Origin: Reddybacter sp041622675
GTDB lineage: Bacteria; Pseudomonadota; Gammaproteobacteria; Pseudomonadales; Porticoccaceae
Length of the DNA stretch: 64,000 nt
Assembly: GCA_041622675.1 (NCBI GenBank)
Contig: JBFJYH010000005.1
Coordinates: 28,618-92,617, forward strand
Reading direction: 5' to 3'
The notes under the pieces were generated by a model, which did no database searches, was not told where the DNA came from, and saw only the letters and a list, made by a program, of their open reading frames with translations. Of this stretch, positions 28,075 to 36,826 are shown one piece after another. The translations under genes were made by a program, and so were the position numbers. Position 1 is the first letter of the stretch; the number at the start of each line of letters is the position of its first letter.

Positions 28075-28827
28075 TTAAGGTTGCTTTGAGCGACGTTTTC
28101 TTTGTTTCGCCGATATAAAAAACAAGGCGAAGCCAGAGGCAACGGCTATCACTCCCAATAAGGCGAAAATCCGAAGTAGCCAAGAGTTAAAATTATCGCG
28201 GTCGACATAATCCATTATGTGCAGGCTCCATAATAGATCGTAAAGCCGCCAGGTATTCGTGCGAATGGCGCTGACCTTCCCAGTGTTGGCGCCAATCCAT
28301 AGGTTGGCCTCGTCCACGCCGTTAAGTTCGATTTTCCAGGCCGGTAGCTCGCCGTTGCGATATTCACTACCCTGGCTGACTTCGGTGACCCACGTTGCCG
28401 ACAGAGCCTGTAAGTGCGTGGCGTTAGAGGCGACTGAAAGGGCTTCGGACTCTGTCAATGGGGGGAGCTTCTCTGCGGTTTCCCCATGATAGACCGACAG
28501 TCCGTCTGCTAGCTTAACGATATAAACCGGTGTGTATAAGCGCTGCTGTAATTGTATTTTGCCAAGACTCACCACGGCGAGTTCCCGGTGTTTTGAAACT
28601 AGATCATTGGGTGAGACCAGTCTGACATGATCCAGTCGCAGTGCGGGTGGGGTTTGAAGCAGGTGGGTACCGCGCACGTCGTTAATGGGTACGATGGAAA
28701 AGAACAGCCCAGATGCCGTCCATATCAGCAGTTGTATCGCGGCAATTAAGCCTAGCCAGCGGTGAGTCTTTCTAATGAATGTTGGGTTCAAGCTAGCGTA
28801 CCGAGTGGTATTTGAAAATGGGAGCAT
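28075..28827 (-). CDS. PepSY-type membrane protein
   Basis: 250 residues with an N-terminal FIRKTHRWLGLIAAIQLLIWTASGL-type start, which is typical of PepSY-associated helices. A periplasmic domain of about 150 residues with WKIELNG and a 'NTGKVSAIR' PepSY-like turn follows. A second pair of features, WSLHIMDYVDRD and a helix LLGVIAVASGFALFF, closes the protein with a basic tail. Such proteins are linked to iron uptake or flavin reduction in some bacteria, but the role here is unknown. It lies on the minus strand between rnpB and mraZ, interrupting the common adjacency. Confidence 0.7.
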   Translation of the reverse strand: MLPFSNTTRYASLNPTFIRKTHRWLGLIAAIQLLIWTASGLFFSIVPINDVRGTHLLQTPPALRLDHVRLVSPNDLVSKHRELAVVSLGKIQLQQRLYTPVYIVKLADGLSVYHGETAEKLPPLTESEALSVASNATHLQALSATWVTEVSQGSEYRNGELPAWKIELNGVDEANLWIGANTGKVSAIRTNTWRLYDLLWSLHIMDYVDRDNFNSWLLRIFALLGVIAVASGFALFFISAKQRKRRSKQP

Positions 28828-29110
28828 ACCTCAATATAAGAGCAGTATGGCCTGGGTGGCACTGAGGCTTTGCCATTTATAATAGCGGGTTATTCAGTGC
28901 ATAGGTTCTTAGTGGCTCCTATTAATAGATCAAATCAATCTTGTTAGTAGATTAAATCAATTTTTTCTTAAAGTGTTACTTTAAGTTATCTTTTTAGCAT
29001 GCTGTTTTGCCTCGTTTATCAGCTTTTATGTTGTCATTTTTAATGAGCTTTTCCCTGTAAGTTCGCAGGAAATGTCAGCATTTTCGCGAAAGTTTGCCAA
29101 CTCGTGAGTA

Positions 29111-29138
29111 TTGACTTTAATTGCCTCGGGTCTATAGT
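29111..29138 (+). promoter_or_regulatory. Sigma-70 promoter of the mraZ/dcw operon
   Basis: TTGACT at 29111-29116, 16-nt spacer, TATAGT at 29133-29138. This is the best consensus promoter in the window, and the predicted start is near 29145, directly at the MraZ repeats. Confidence 0.7.
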
Positions 29139-29147
29139 GTCAAATTG

Positions 29148-29172
29148 TGGGTGAAAGTGGGTCAAAGTGGCC
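29148..29172 (+). promoter_or_regulatory. MraZ operator: three TGGGN repeats with 5-nt spacers
   Basis: TGGGT (29148), GAAAG, TGGGT (29158), CAAAG, TGGCC (29168). The exact 10-bp period of TGGG boxes is the known MraZ recognition pattern in E. coli and Mycoplasma. The third box is degenerate. The position just downstream of the -10 element fits autorepression of the operon. Confidence 0.75.
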
Positions 29173-29200
29173 TTTTTGATAATAATCGTGAGAGGGTGTG

Positions 29201-29656
29201 GTGTTTCGAGGCAGTAACGAAATCAACATGGATGCCAAGGGGCGGATGGCTATTCCGGCTCGGTACCGTGACGCCTTGATGTCTGAATTTGGTGGCAGCC
29301 TTGTGGCGACGATTAGCATCACTGATACCTGCCTGTTTATTTACCCGCGCCCCGAGTGGGAAGAGATGGAAGTTAAAATTGCCCGCATGTCGACTTTTAA
29401 CAAAGACACTCGGCGTTTGCAGCACTTATTGATCGGTAATGCCCGCGACCTGGATTTAGATGGCAGCGGTCGCGTGCTGATACCCCAGGAGTTGCGCGAT
29501 TACGCCAAGCTGGATAAAAAAGTCACTTTGGTGGGGCAAAGCCATCGGCTCGAGCTGTGGGATACGGAGAGTTGGAATACTAATCGCAAAGCCTGGTTGG
29601 AAGAAGTCGCCAGCGGTTTGGAGATTCCTGAAGACATTCAATCATTGTCATTGTGA
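29201..29656 (+). CDS. mraZ: Transcriptional regulator MraZ
   Basis: Two GTG codons lie in tandem at 29198 and 29201. The second gives the family N-terminus MFRGSNEINMDAKGRMAIP and sits 5 nt after GAGAGGG, so 29201 is chosen (151 residues). Two AbrB-like half domains are visible, the second with DLDGSGRVLIPQELRDYA. It forms a ring-shaped oligomer and represses its own operon by binding TGGG repeats, which are present upstream. First gene of the dcw cluster, 13 bp before rsmH. Confidence 0.94.
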   Translation: MFRGSNEINMDAKGRMAIPARYRDALMSEFGGSLVATISITDTCLFIYPRPEWEEMEVKIARMSTFNKDTRRLQHLLIGNARDLDLDGSGRVLIPQELRDYAKLDKKVTLVGQSHRLELWDTESWNTNRKAWLEEVASGLEIPEDIQSLSL

Positions 29657-29669
29657 GGGTGGCCGCCTA

Positions 29670-30605
29670 ATGCCAGCTGCTAAAAAAGCCCATATTACAG
29701 TGCTGTTAGATGGGGCCGTTGATGCCCTGATTGGCAACGTCGACGGCTACTATGTTGACGGTACCTTCGGCCGTGGTGGGCATTCGGGTCTGGTTTTGGA
29801 GCGGCTATCTCCTAAGGGGCACTTACTGGCAGTTGATAAAGATACTGAAGCCTGTAATGCAGGTCACGATTTGTTTGACGGCGATGCTCGTTTTGAAATT
29901 GTACAGGCCTCTTTTGCCGATCTCGAAAGTCTACTCCGTGAACGGGGACAAGTTGGCAAAGTCAGTGGTGTGCTGCTCGATTTAGGTGTTTCGTCACCCC
30001 AGCTGGATGACGCCGAGCGCGGATTTAGCTTTTTGCGTGATGGTCCTCTCGATATGCGCATGGATACGACCCGGGGTTTAAGCGCCGCCCAGTGGATTGC
30101 TGTTGCCGATGAGGCCGAAATCGCGGGTGTGATCAAAGACTATGGCGAGGAGAAATTTGCCCGTCGTATGGCAAGGGCCATTGTTGAAGCGAGAGAGAAA
30201 AAAACCATCACTCGTACCGGCGAGCTGGCCGATATTATCGCCGCAGCCAATCCTGCCTGGGAAAAGGGTAAACACCCTGCAACCCGGGCCTTCCAGGCAA
30301 TTCGCATTTTTTTGAATCGTGAATTGGATGATCTGCGTTCATTGCTCGATTGTGTCGTGGACTTGCTTTCGGTGGGCGGACGGCTGGTAGTGATCAGTTT
30401 TCACTCTTTGGAAGATCGTATCGTCAAACGTTTTATTCGCGGTCACACCCATCCGGTGGTGCCGCGTGGTTTGGCCATTCCAGAAGATCAAATTATTCGA
30501 CGTTTGCAGACTGTCGGCAAAGCTTCAAAGGCCAGTACCGAAGAGGTCGAGCAGAATCCTCGCGCCCGCAGTGCGGTTATGCGTGTGGCCGAAAAGGTGA
30601 TGTGA
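29670..30605 (+). CDS. rsmH: 16S rRNA (cytosine1402-N4)-methyltransferase
   Basis: 311 residues. Starts HITVLLDGAVDAL (the common motif has HxPVLL), then the SAM site YVDGTFGRGGHSG. Further motifs are LLDLGVSSPQLDDAERGFSF, DMRMD and the C-terminal SFHSLEDRIVKRFI. It methylates the same rRNA nucleotide as RsmI. It ends 1 nt before the ftsL ATG. All family motifs are intact. Confidence 0.95.
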   Translation: MPAAKKAHITVLLDGAVDALIGNVDGYYVDGTFGRGGHSGLVLERLSPKGHLLAVDKDTEACNAGHDLFDGDARFEIVQASFADLESLLRERGQVGKVSGVLLDLGVSSPQLDDAERGFSFLRDGPLDMRMDTTRGLSAAQWIAVADEAEIAGVIKDYGEEKFARRMARAIVEAREKKTITRTGELADIIAAANPAWEKGKHPATRAFQAIRIFLNRELDDLRSLLDCVVDLLSVGGRLVVISFHSLEDRIVKRFIRGHTHPVVPRGLAIPEDQIIRRLQTVGKASKASTEEVEQNPRARSAVMRVAEKVM

Positions 30606-30606
30606 A

Positions 30607-30930
30607 ATGACAGTAGCAGCAAGTTTCCCACGCTTTAGTCGCTTAAGTATCTGCTTGTTACTGAGCTGGGTTGCAGTATTGGTTAGTGGTCTAGGCGTGG
30701 TTTATGTCAGTCACCAGTGTCGCTTGTTATACGGTGAGCTGTCGCAGTTGCAGCAGGAAAAAAATCGTCTAGAAATTGCTCGCGGGCAGAACTTGCTCGA
30801 GGCCAGTGCTCAGGCATCGCTTTACCGCGTAGAACAATTGGCCCTTGGCAAATTGCATATGCAAGTGCCCGCACTGGATGAAATCGTTAGAGTCAAACCT
30901 TTAGGGTCTGCGGAAATAGCGGCTCGATAA
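30607..30930 (+). CDS. ftsL: Cell division protein FtsL
   Basis: 107 residues: a short cytoplasmic start, one membrane helix (LLLSWVAVLVSGLGVVYV, about 17-35), then a heptad-rich coiled coil (LYGELSQLQQEKNRLEI). Sequence is poorly conserved, but size, topology and position between rsmH and ftsI are diagnostic. It joins FtsB and FtsQ in the periplasm and helps activate FtsW-FtsI. Confidence 0.9.
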   Translation: MTVAASFPRFSRLSICLLLSWVAVLVSGLGVVYVSHQCRLLYGELSQLQQEKNRLEIARGQNLLEASAQASLYRVEQLALGKLHMQVPALDEIVRVKPLGSAEIAAR

Positions 30931-30943
30931 TAAGGATGAAATA

Positions 30944-32764
30944 GTGGAGAAAGACGTCAAAAAGCAGCGTCCGCAAAACCGTGGCAAACGAGACCGCGTA
31001 TCCGCTCGTCGCGGCTCGGGTGCACGCGTGCGCAGTATTGCGATGTGGCGTTATTGGGCTATGGTTGTGACCTTGGTCTCCCTGGGTGTAGTAACTTTAA
31101 GTCACGTTGCCGGTTTGCAGGTTTTGCCCGATGTGCACCGGGGGTTTGAGTTTTTACAAAGTCAGGGTAATAGCCGCACTTTGCGAACAGTGGATATCCC
31201 CGCTTACCGAGGCATTATTACCGACCGTCGCGGAGAGCCACTGGCGATCAGCACCCCCGTGGTATCTATTTGCGCGAATCCTCAATTGCTCGAATTGGGT
31301 GGCGACAAACTGGCCATGCTCGCGCGGCGCCTAAAACTACGTGTAGGTGATTTAAAACAGCGTATCGAGCGTTACCGCAATAAAGAATTTATGTATTTAG
31401 CGCGCCAGTTGACACCAGCCCAGGCCCAAGCGGTGCTCGATCTCGACGTCGTCGGTATTTTTAAACGCGAGGAATACAAACGCTATTATCCTGCGGGTGA
31501 GGTGGCGGCGCAGTTGGTCGGTTTTACGGGCATCGATGATCGTGGTCAAGAGGGGATGGAGCTCGCTTTTGATGACTGGCTCTATGGTGTCACCGGCAGC
31601 AAACGGGTATTGAAAGATCGCAAGGGGCGGGTGATCAAAGAGTTGCAGTTGATTGAAAGCGAGAAACCGGGAAGTAATCTGGCGCTGAGTATTGATCTGC
31701 GTTTGCAATATATCGCCTATAGGGAATTAAAGGCGGCGATGAAGCAGTTTCGCGCTAAGTCGGGGTCGGTAGTGGTGCTCGATGTGCAGACGGGTGAAGT
31801 GCTGGCGATGGTCAATCAGCCTTCGTTTAATCCCAATGATCGCTCGCGAATGGAAGCGGGTAGCACGCGCAATCGTGCGCTCACTGATTTATTGGAGCCT
31901 GGTTCGGTCATGAAACCGTTGACCATGGTGGCAGCGCTGGAGAGCGGTCAGTTTCATCCCGCAACCGTAATAGATACCAGCCCAGGCTACCTGCGCGTAG
32001 GGCGAAAAACGTTTCTCGATCATCGCAATTACGGCAAGCTCGATATGAGCGGTATTCTGGCTAAGTCCAGTCAGGTGGGCACCACCAAAATCGCGATGAA
32101 ACTGGACCCCGATGATATTCGTGGAGTCTTTGATCGCGTGGGTCTGGGCCATAGTCCCGGTACGGGCTTTCCCGGGGAAAGTGCGGGTTTATTGCCAAGT
32201 AAACGTCGCTGGCGAGACGTGGAAACAGCCACTTTGGCCTTTGGTTATGGAATGGCGGCAACGCCTTTGCAGCTGGCCAATGCCTATGCTGTGCTGGCCA
32301 ATAATGGCATTAAAAAACAAGTTTCGCTGTTAAAAATTTCCGCCGCAGAGGGTGTTCTTCCGGGACCTGAAGAGCGAGTAATTGACCAAAACGTTGTCGC
32401 TAGCGTGCGCCAGATGATGAAGGCCGTGATCGAAAAAGAGGGTACGGGCACCCGCGCTGCCATTAGCACCTATGAAGTGGCGGGTAAAACCGGTACTAGC
32501 CATAAGGTCGGTGCCGGAGGTTATGAAAAAGATCGCTATGTGGGTTTGTTTGCCGGCATGGCTCCCGCCGACAAGCCGCGTTTAGTCACAGTGGTGGTGA
32601 TTGATGATCCTCGGGGCAAAGATTATTACGGCGGGTTAGTGGCGGCACCGGTGTTTTCGAAAGTCACCGCCGAGGCCCTGCGTTTAATGAGTGTTCCGCC
32701 CTTGAAATTACCTGAGCCCAAACTGGTGAAGGGTGCTGGGTTAAATCCCGGAGGTGATTCGTGA
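30944..32764 (+). CDS. ftsI: Septal peptidoglycan transpeptidase FtsI (PBP3)
   Basis: 606 residues from a GTG start with AAGGATG upstream. A basic cytoplasmic tail and one membrane helix (about 34-52) precede the PBP dimerisation domain. The transpeptidase domain has S321-V-M-K324 (active serine) and K515-T-G-T. The second motif reads S375-S376-Q377, where the family normally has SSN; see findings. It cross-links septal peptidoglycan with FtsW. Its TGA shares bases with the murE ATG (TGATG). Confidence 0.94.
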   Translation: MEKDVKKQRPQNRGKRDRVSARRGSGARVRSIAMWRYWAMVVTLVSLGVVTLSHVAGLQVLPDVHRGFEFLQSQGNSRTLRTVDIPAYRGIITDRRGEPLAISTPVVSICANPQLLELGGDKLAMLARRLKLRVGDLKQRIERYRNKEFMYLARQLTPAQAQAVLDLDVVGIFKREEYKRYYPAGEVAAQLVGFTGIDDRGQEGMELAFDDWLYGVTGSKRVLKDRKGRVIKELQLIESEKPGSNLALSIDLRLQYIAYRELKAAMKQFRAKSGSVVVLDVQTGEVLAMVNQPSFNPNDRSRMEAGSTRNRALTDLLEPGSVMKPLTMVAALESGQFHPATVIDTSPGYLRVGRKTFLDHRNYGKLDMSGILAKSSQVGTTKIAMKLDPDDIRGVFDRVGLGHSPGTGFPGESAGLLPSKRRWRDVETATLAFGYGMAATPLQLANAYAVLANNGIKKQVSLLKISAAEGVLPGPEERVIDQNVVASVRQMMKAVIEKEGTGTRAAISTYEVAGKTGTSHKVGAGGYEKDRYVGLFAGMAPADKPRLVTVVVIDDPRGKDYYGGLVAAPVFSKVTAEALRLMSVPPLKLPEPKLVKGAGLNPGGDS

Positions 32765-34317
32765 TGACAGCGCCGCGTGATTTAGCGGGTATGACTTTGG
32801 GTGAGTTACTTGCAAATTTGCATTTGTCTCTCTCAAGTTTACCTAGCGAATTGGCGAACCTGGTCGTTAATGGCTTGCAGCTGGATAGCCGCAAGGTGGA
32901 GCCGGGCAACTTGTTTATTGCCTATCCGGGTTTACATAGCGATGGCCGAGATTATCTGGCCCAAGCCAAAATGGCAGGTGCCGTCGCTGCTCTGGTTGAA
33001 GGTGAAGGCTTTCAAGCCTTTGGTGAAACAGACTTTCCGGTAGTCGCTATTGATAAGCTGGCACACAAAGTGAGTGCCATTGCCGGTCGATTTTATTCTG
33101 ACCCCAGTGCTAGTCTGCCAGTTATTGCTATTACCGGTACCAACGGCAAAACCACTTGCACACAACTACTGGCTCAGTTATTCACACTACTGGGCAAACC
33201 GGCAGGGGTGATTGGTACCTTGGGTTATGGTGTGCTGTCACCAGATGCCCGAGGCACTAAATCACGTTTGACCGATACCGGCCTGACGACACCGGATGCG
33301 GTGAATGTGCAGGGCATTCTTGCCGCATTGGTGAACGCGGGTGCAGAGCGGGTGGCAATGGAGGTCTCCTCCCACAGTCTCGACCAAGGTCGGGTTGAGA
33401 GTCTTCATTTTAATACCGCGGTATTCACGAACTTGAGTCAGGACCACCTTGATTACCATCAGTCTATGGCGGCCTATCAGCAAGCGAAAGCCCAACTTTT
33501 TAAGACCCCGGGGCTGCAAACTGCCATCGTTAATTGCGATGACGCAGCGGGTCGAACCATTATTGACGAATTAGCCACTGCCGGTGAGCCCAGTTGCTAC
33601 AGCTATTCCTGCTCACAAAAAACAGCGGACATTTATGCCGACAGTGTGGCCTTTGGTAGGCATGGTGTGCGTGCTCATCTGACCACACCGTGGGGCCAGG
33701 GCGAGCTGCACAGCCATCTGCAGGGTGCTTTTAACCTGAGCAACTTACTCGCCGTGATTGGCGTCGCGTGCGCTGAAGGTTATACCTTGGCGGATGTGTT
33801 GGCTGTTGTCCCACAATTAAAGCCCGTGCCCGGTCGTCTTGAAGTTGTCGACACCCAGGCCTTACCCGTGGTCGTGGTCGATTATGCCCATACCGCCGAT
33901 GCCCTTGAGAAAGCCTTGATAGCGTTGCGGTCGGGCTGTCGAGGTCGTCTCTGGTGTGTTTTTGGTTGTGGGGGGGATCGCGATCAGGGTAAACGCCCGG
34001 TGATGGGGGCTATCGCTGAACAGTTGGCAGACCGGTTAGTGATTACTAGCGACAATCCCCGCAGTGAAGACAAACAGGCCATTATTGACGATGTGCTGGT
34101 AGGGATGGCGGGCCACGGCATTAAGTCGAACGAGCTTCAGGTTTTGATCGATAGGCGCAGCGCTATTCGTTTTGCTGTGAGCCATGCCGCCGAGCAAGAC
34201 GTGGTGCTAATCGCCGGTAAAGGCCATGAAGACTACCAGCTTATTAAAGATCAGCGCTTGCCCTTTAACGATGTTGCGGAAGCACGTTTAGCGTTACGTG
34301 AAAGGGGTGATAGGTGA
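32764..34317 (+). CDS. murE: UDP-MurNAc-tripeptide synthetase (meso-DAP adding)
   Basis: 517 residues from the ATG at 32764, which overlaps the ftsI stop; a GTG at 32761 is the alternative. ATP site GTNGKTTCTQL, the carboxylated-lysine region, and SDNPRSED, whose DNPR motif marks enzymes that add meso-diaminopimelate. Cytoplasmic step of lipid II precursor synthesis. It overlaps murF by 4 nt. Confidence 0.95.
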   Translation: MTAPRDLAGMTLGELLANLHLSLSSLPSELANLVVNGLQLDSRKVEPGNLFIAYPGLHSDGRDYLAQAKMAGAVAALVEGEGFQAFGETDFPVVAIDKLAHKVSAIAGRFYSDPSASLPVIAITGTNGKTTCTQLLAQLFTLLGKPAGVIGTLGYGVLSPDARGTKSRLTDTGLTTPDAVNVQGILAALVNAGAERVAMEVSSHSLDQGRVESLHFNTAVFTNLSQDHLDYHQSMAAYQQAKAQLFKTPGLQTAIVNCDDAAGRTIIDELATAGEPSCYSYSCSQKTADIYADSVAFGRHGVRAHLTTPWGQGELHSHLQGAFNLSNLLAVIGVACAEGYTLADVLAVVPQLKPVPGRLEVVDTQALPVVVVDYAHTADALEKALIALRSGCRGRLWCVFGCGGDRDQGKRPVMGAIAEQLADRLVITSDNPRSEDKQAIIDDVLVGMAGHGIKSNELQVLIDRRSAIRFAVSHAAEQDVVLIAGKGHEDYQLIKDQRLPFNDVAEARLALRERGDR

Positions 34318-35684
34318 GCTTGCAAAATATAGCGCCATTAAGCTTGTCACAGGCTGCCGTCAATTATGGCGGTACCTTATTGTATCCCGACTGCCATTTT
34401 TCGAATGTTTGTACCGATACTCGCAGTTTGGCAAATGGTGATTTATTCGTCGCTCTGCGCGGTGATAATTTTGATGCCCACCAATTTCTTGAAAGCGCCG
34501 CATTAAAAGCTTGCGGCATGGTAGTTGAAGCACCCGACAAGCGACTGGCCATACCTCAATGGGTGGTCCCCAATACGGTGCAGGCCCTCGGCCAGCTCGG
34601 TGCTCTCGCTCGCAATAGATTCACAGGGCCGTTAATAGCCATCACCGGCAGTGGCGGCAAAACCACAGTGAAAGATATGCTGGCGGTTATTTTGCGCTGC
34701 CAGGGAGAAGTGTTAGCCACTGCGGGCAATTTAAATAATCATATCGGCGTTCCGCAAACCTTGCTTAGGTTACAAGCTGAGCACCAGTTTGCAGTGATTG
34801 AAATGGGTGCCAGCGGGGGGGGCGAAATCGACTACCTGTGTAGCATCGCACGCCCCACTATTGCCGTGGTAACCAATGTTATGCCCGCTCATGTTGCCGG
34901 TTTTGGCTCCCTGGCCGGTGTTGCCAGTGCAAAGGGTGAAATTTATAGCGGCCTAGATAACTGTGGTATTGCTATTTTGAATTTTGATGAGCCCTGGTAT
35001 GGGCAATGGCGTCGGCGTGCTCATGGTACCCATTGTCAGAGTTTTAGTGTTGAGAATAGCGCAGCCGATTTTTACGCATCGAATGTGCAGTTTAATACCG
35101 CCGCCTGTGCCCGTTTTATGCTGCACTCACCCCTGGGTGAAATTGAAATTCAACTCGCCATCCCGGGTGCTCATAATATTTCTAACGCGCTAGCTGCCGC
35201 CGCCTGTGCGGTAGCCGCGGGAGCTGATTTGGTCAGTATTGCAGCAGGACTTGCCTGTATGGCAGCAGCGCCTGGGCGCATGGAAAGCAAGCCGGGTGTT
35301 TTTGGTGCGCGAGTTATAGACGACAGTTACAACGCCAACCCCGGTTCGGTCAAGGCAGCGATTGATGCCCTCGTTGCCATGCCGGGCAGGCACTTACTGG
35401 TACTGGGTGATATGGCTGAACTGGGACCCAAAGAGAAGGTAATGCACCGTGAGATGGGGGTCTACGCTCGTAATGCTGGCATCGATAGGCTGTTTACGAC
35501 GGGAGTTCTGAGTGCAGAAACAGCGGCCGCTTTTGGTGAAGGCAGTGAACATTTCGCCGATAAAGACATGTTGAGTGTAGCTTTGAGCAAACAATTGAAT
35601 AGTGCCGCTACTGTTTTGGTAAAGGGCTCTCGCAGCGCTGCTATGGAAGACGTGGTGGCACAAATTATTGAGGAAAACGACTGA
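34314..35684 (+). CDS. murF: UDP-MurNAc-tripeptide--D-Ala-D-Ala ligase
   Basis: 456 residues from a GTG in a GTGA overlap with murE. ATP site GSGGKTTVKDM, then NLNNHIGVPQTLL and the conserved EMGASGGGEIDYL. C-terminal domain with DDSYNANPGSVKAAI. It adds D-Ala-D-Ala to finish the soluble pentapeptide precursor. Its TGA overlaps the mraY ATG by one base. Confidence 0.95.
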   Translation: MSLQNIAPLSLSQAAVNYGGTLLYPDCHFSNVCTDTRSLANGDLFVALRGDNFDAHQFLESAALKACGMVVEAPDKRLAIPQWVVPNTVQALGQLGALARNRFTGPLIAITGSGGKTTVKDMLAVILRCQGEVLATAGNLNNHIGVPQTLLRLQAEHQFAVIEMGASGGGEIDYLCSIARPTIAVVTNVMPAHVAGFGSLAGVASAKGEIYSGLDNCGIAILNFDEPWYGQWRRRAHGTHCQSFSVENSAADFYASNVQFNTAACARFMLHSPLGEIEIQLAIPGAHNISNALAAAACAVAAGADLVSIAAGLACMAAAPGRMESKPGVFGARVIDDSYNANPGSVKAAIDALVAMPGRHLLVLGDMAELGPKEKVMHREMGVYARNAGIDRLFTTGVLSAETAAAFGEGSEHFADKDMLSVALSKQLNSAATVLVKGSRSAAMEDVVAQIIEEND

Positions 35685-36766
35685 TGCTCTTATTACTGGC
35701 CGATTATTTAAGCGAGTACTACAGCGCTTTCGGTGTCTTCAAATACCTGACATTGCGCGCCATTCTCGGCATGTTGACATCACTGCTTATTTCTTTGGTC
35801 TTTGGTCCCTATATGATCAGAAGGTTGAACGCGTTGCAAATTGGCCAGTCAGTGCGCAGCGATGGTCCGCAGACGCATCTGATTAAATCGGGCACGCCAA
35901 CCATGGGTGGTGCCTTAATTTTAATGTCAATTTTTGTCTCCACACTTTTATGGTCAGACCTGACAAACCGCTATGTCTGGACAGTACTACTGGTCACCTT
36001 AGCTTTCGGTCTGATAGGTTGGGTGGACGACTACCGCAAAGTGGTGGAAAAAAATTCTGCGGGTCTACCCGCCCGTTGGAAATATTTGTGGCAATCGGTG
36101 GCGGGCTTATCAGCGGCACTGTTCCTTTATAGCAGTGCTATTTCCCCCGCCGAAACTGAGTTGATCGTACCCTTCTTTAAAACTATTGCTTGGCCCATGG
36201 GTATATTTTACGTGGTGCTGAGCTATTTTGTGATCGTCGGTTCAAGTAATGCGGTCAATCTCACCGATGGTCTTGACGGTCTGGCCATTATGCCCACAGT
36301 GCTGGTCGGCGGCGCATTAGGTGTCATTGCCTATCTCACCGGCCACGCCTCATTTGCTGAGTATTTACACATTCCATTTATTCGCGGTGCTGGCGAGTTA
36401 ATGATTTTTTGCTCTGCACTGGGTGGGGCTGGCTTGGGCTTTCTCTGGTTCAACACCTATCCCGCACAGGTATTTATGGGTGATGTCGGCGCACTGTCGT
36501 TGGGAGCTGCATTGGGTGTTATAGCCATTATCGTGCGTCAGGAAATAGTCTTTTTCATCATGGGCGGGATTTTTGTCTTGGAGACTGTTTCGGTGATTAT
36601 GCAGGTGGCCTCTTTTAAGTTGACCGGCAAGCGTATTTTCCGCATGGCTCCTATCCATCATCACTATGAATTGAAGGGATGGCCGGAGCCAAGAGTGATT
36701 GTGCGCTTCTGGATTATCACCGTAATGCTGGTGCTTTTTGGCCTGGCAACACTGAAATTGAGATAG
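35684..36766 (+). CDS. mraY: Phospho-MurNAc-pentapeptide translocase
   Basis: 360 residues with about ten membrane helices. Catalytic and substrate residues are in WVDDYRKV (DDxxK), NLTDGLDGLA, FMGDVGALSLG and the Mg-binding PIHHHYELKGW. It makes lipid I from UDP-MurNAc-pentapeptide and undecaprenyl phosphate in the inner membrane. Followed by a 60-nt gap to murD, the largest in this part of the operon. Confidence 0.96.
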   Translation: MLLLLADYLSEYYSAFGVFKYLTLRAILGMLTSLLISLVFGPYMIRRLNALQIGQSVRSDGPQTHLIKSGTPTMGGALILMSIFVSTLLWSDLTNRYVWTVLLVTLAFGLIGWVDDYRKVVEKNSAGLPARWKYLWQSVAGLSAALFLYSSAISPAETELIVPFFKTIAWPMGIFYVVLSYFVIVGSSNAVNLTDGLDGLAIMPTVLVGGALGVIAYLTGHASFAEYLHIPFIRGAGELMIFCSALGGAGLGFLWFNTYPAQVFMGDVGALSLGAALGVIAIIVRQEIVFFIMGGIFVLETVSVIMQVASFKLTGKRIFRMAPIHHHYELKGWPEPRVIVRFWIITVMLVLFGLATLKLR

Positions 36767-36826
36767 AGCCTCACGCTAAATAATGGCGAAAAGAGATCGG
36801 CATGAATAAAGGGACAAGAGGGTAAC

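Larger units (their letters stand above)
28828..29200. other. Regulatory region upstream of mraZ
   Basis: 373 bp with no gene. The right part holds the mra promoter and MraZ operator described separately. The left part is AT-rich and contains two near-identical AGATCAAATCAATCTT / AGATTAAATCAATTTT segments (about 28927-28942 and 28950-28965). Confidence 0.6.

Noticed and set aside
27588..28142. 184-residue minus-strand frame across the RNase P RNA
   Set aside because: It is the complement of rnpB; such frames are a familiar false call over this RNA.
28927..28965. Two near-identical 16-bp AGAT(C/T)AAATCAAT segments upstream of mraZ
   Set aside because: AT-rich and only two copies 23 bp apart; could be chance, and no known regulator site fits.
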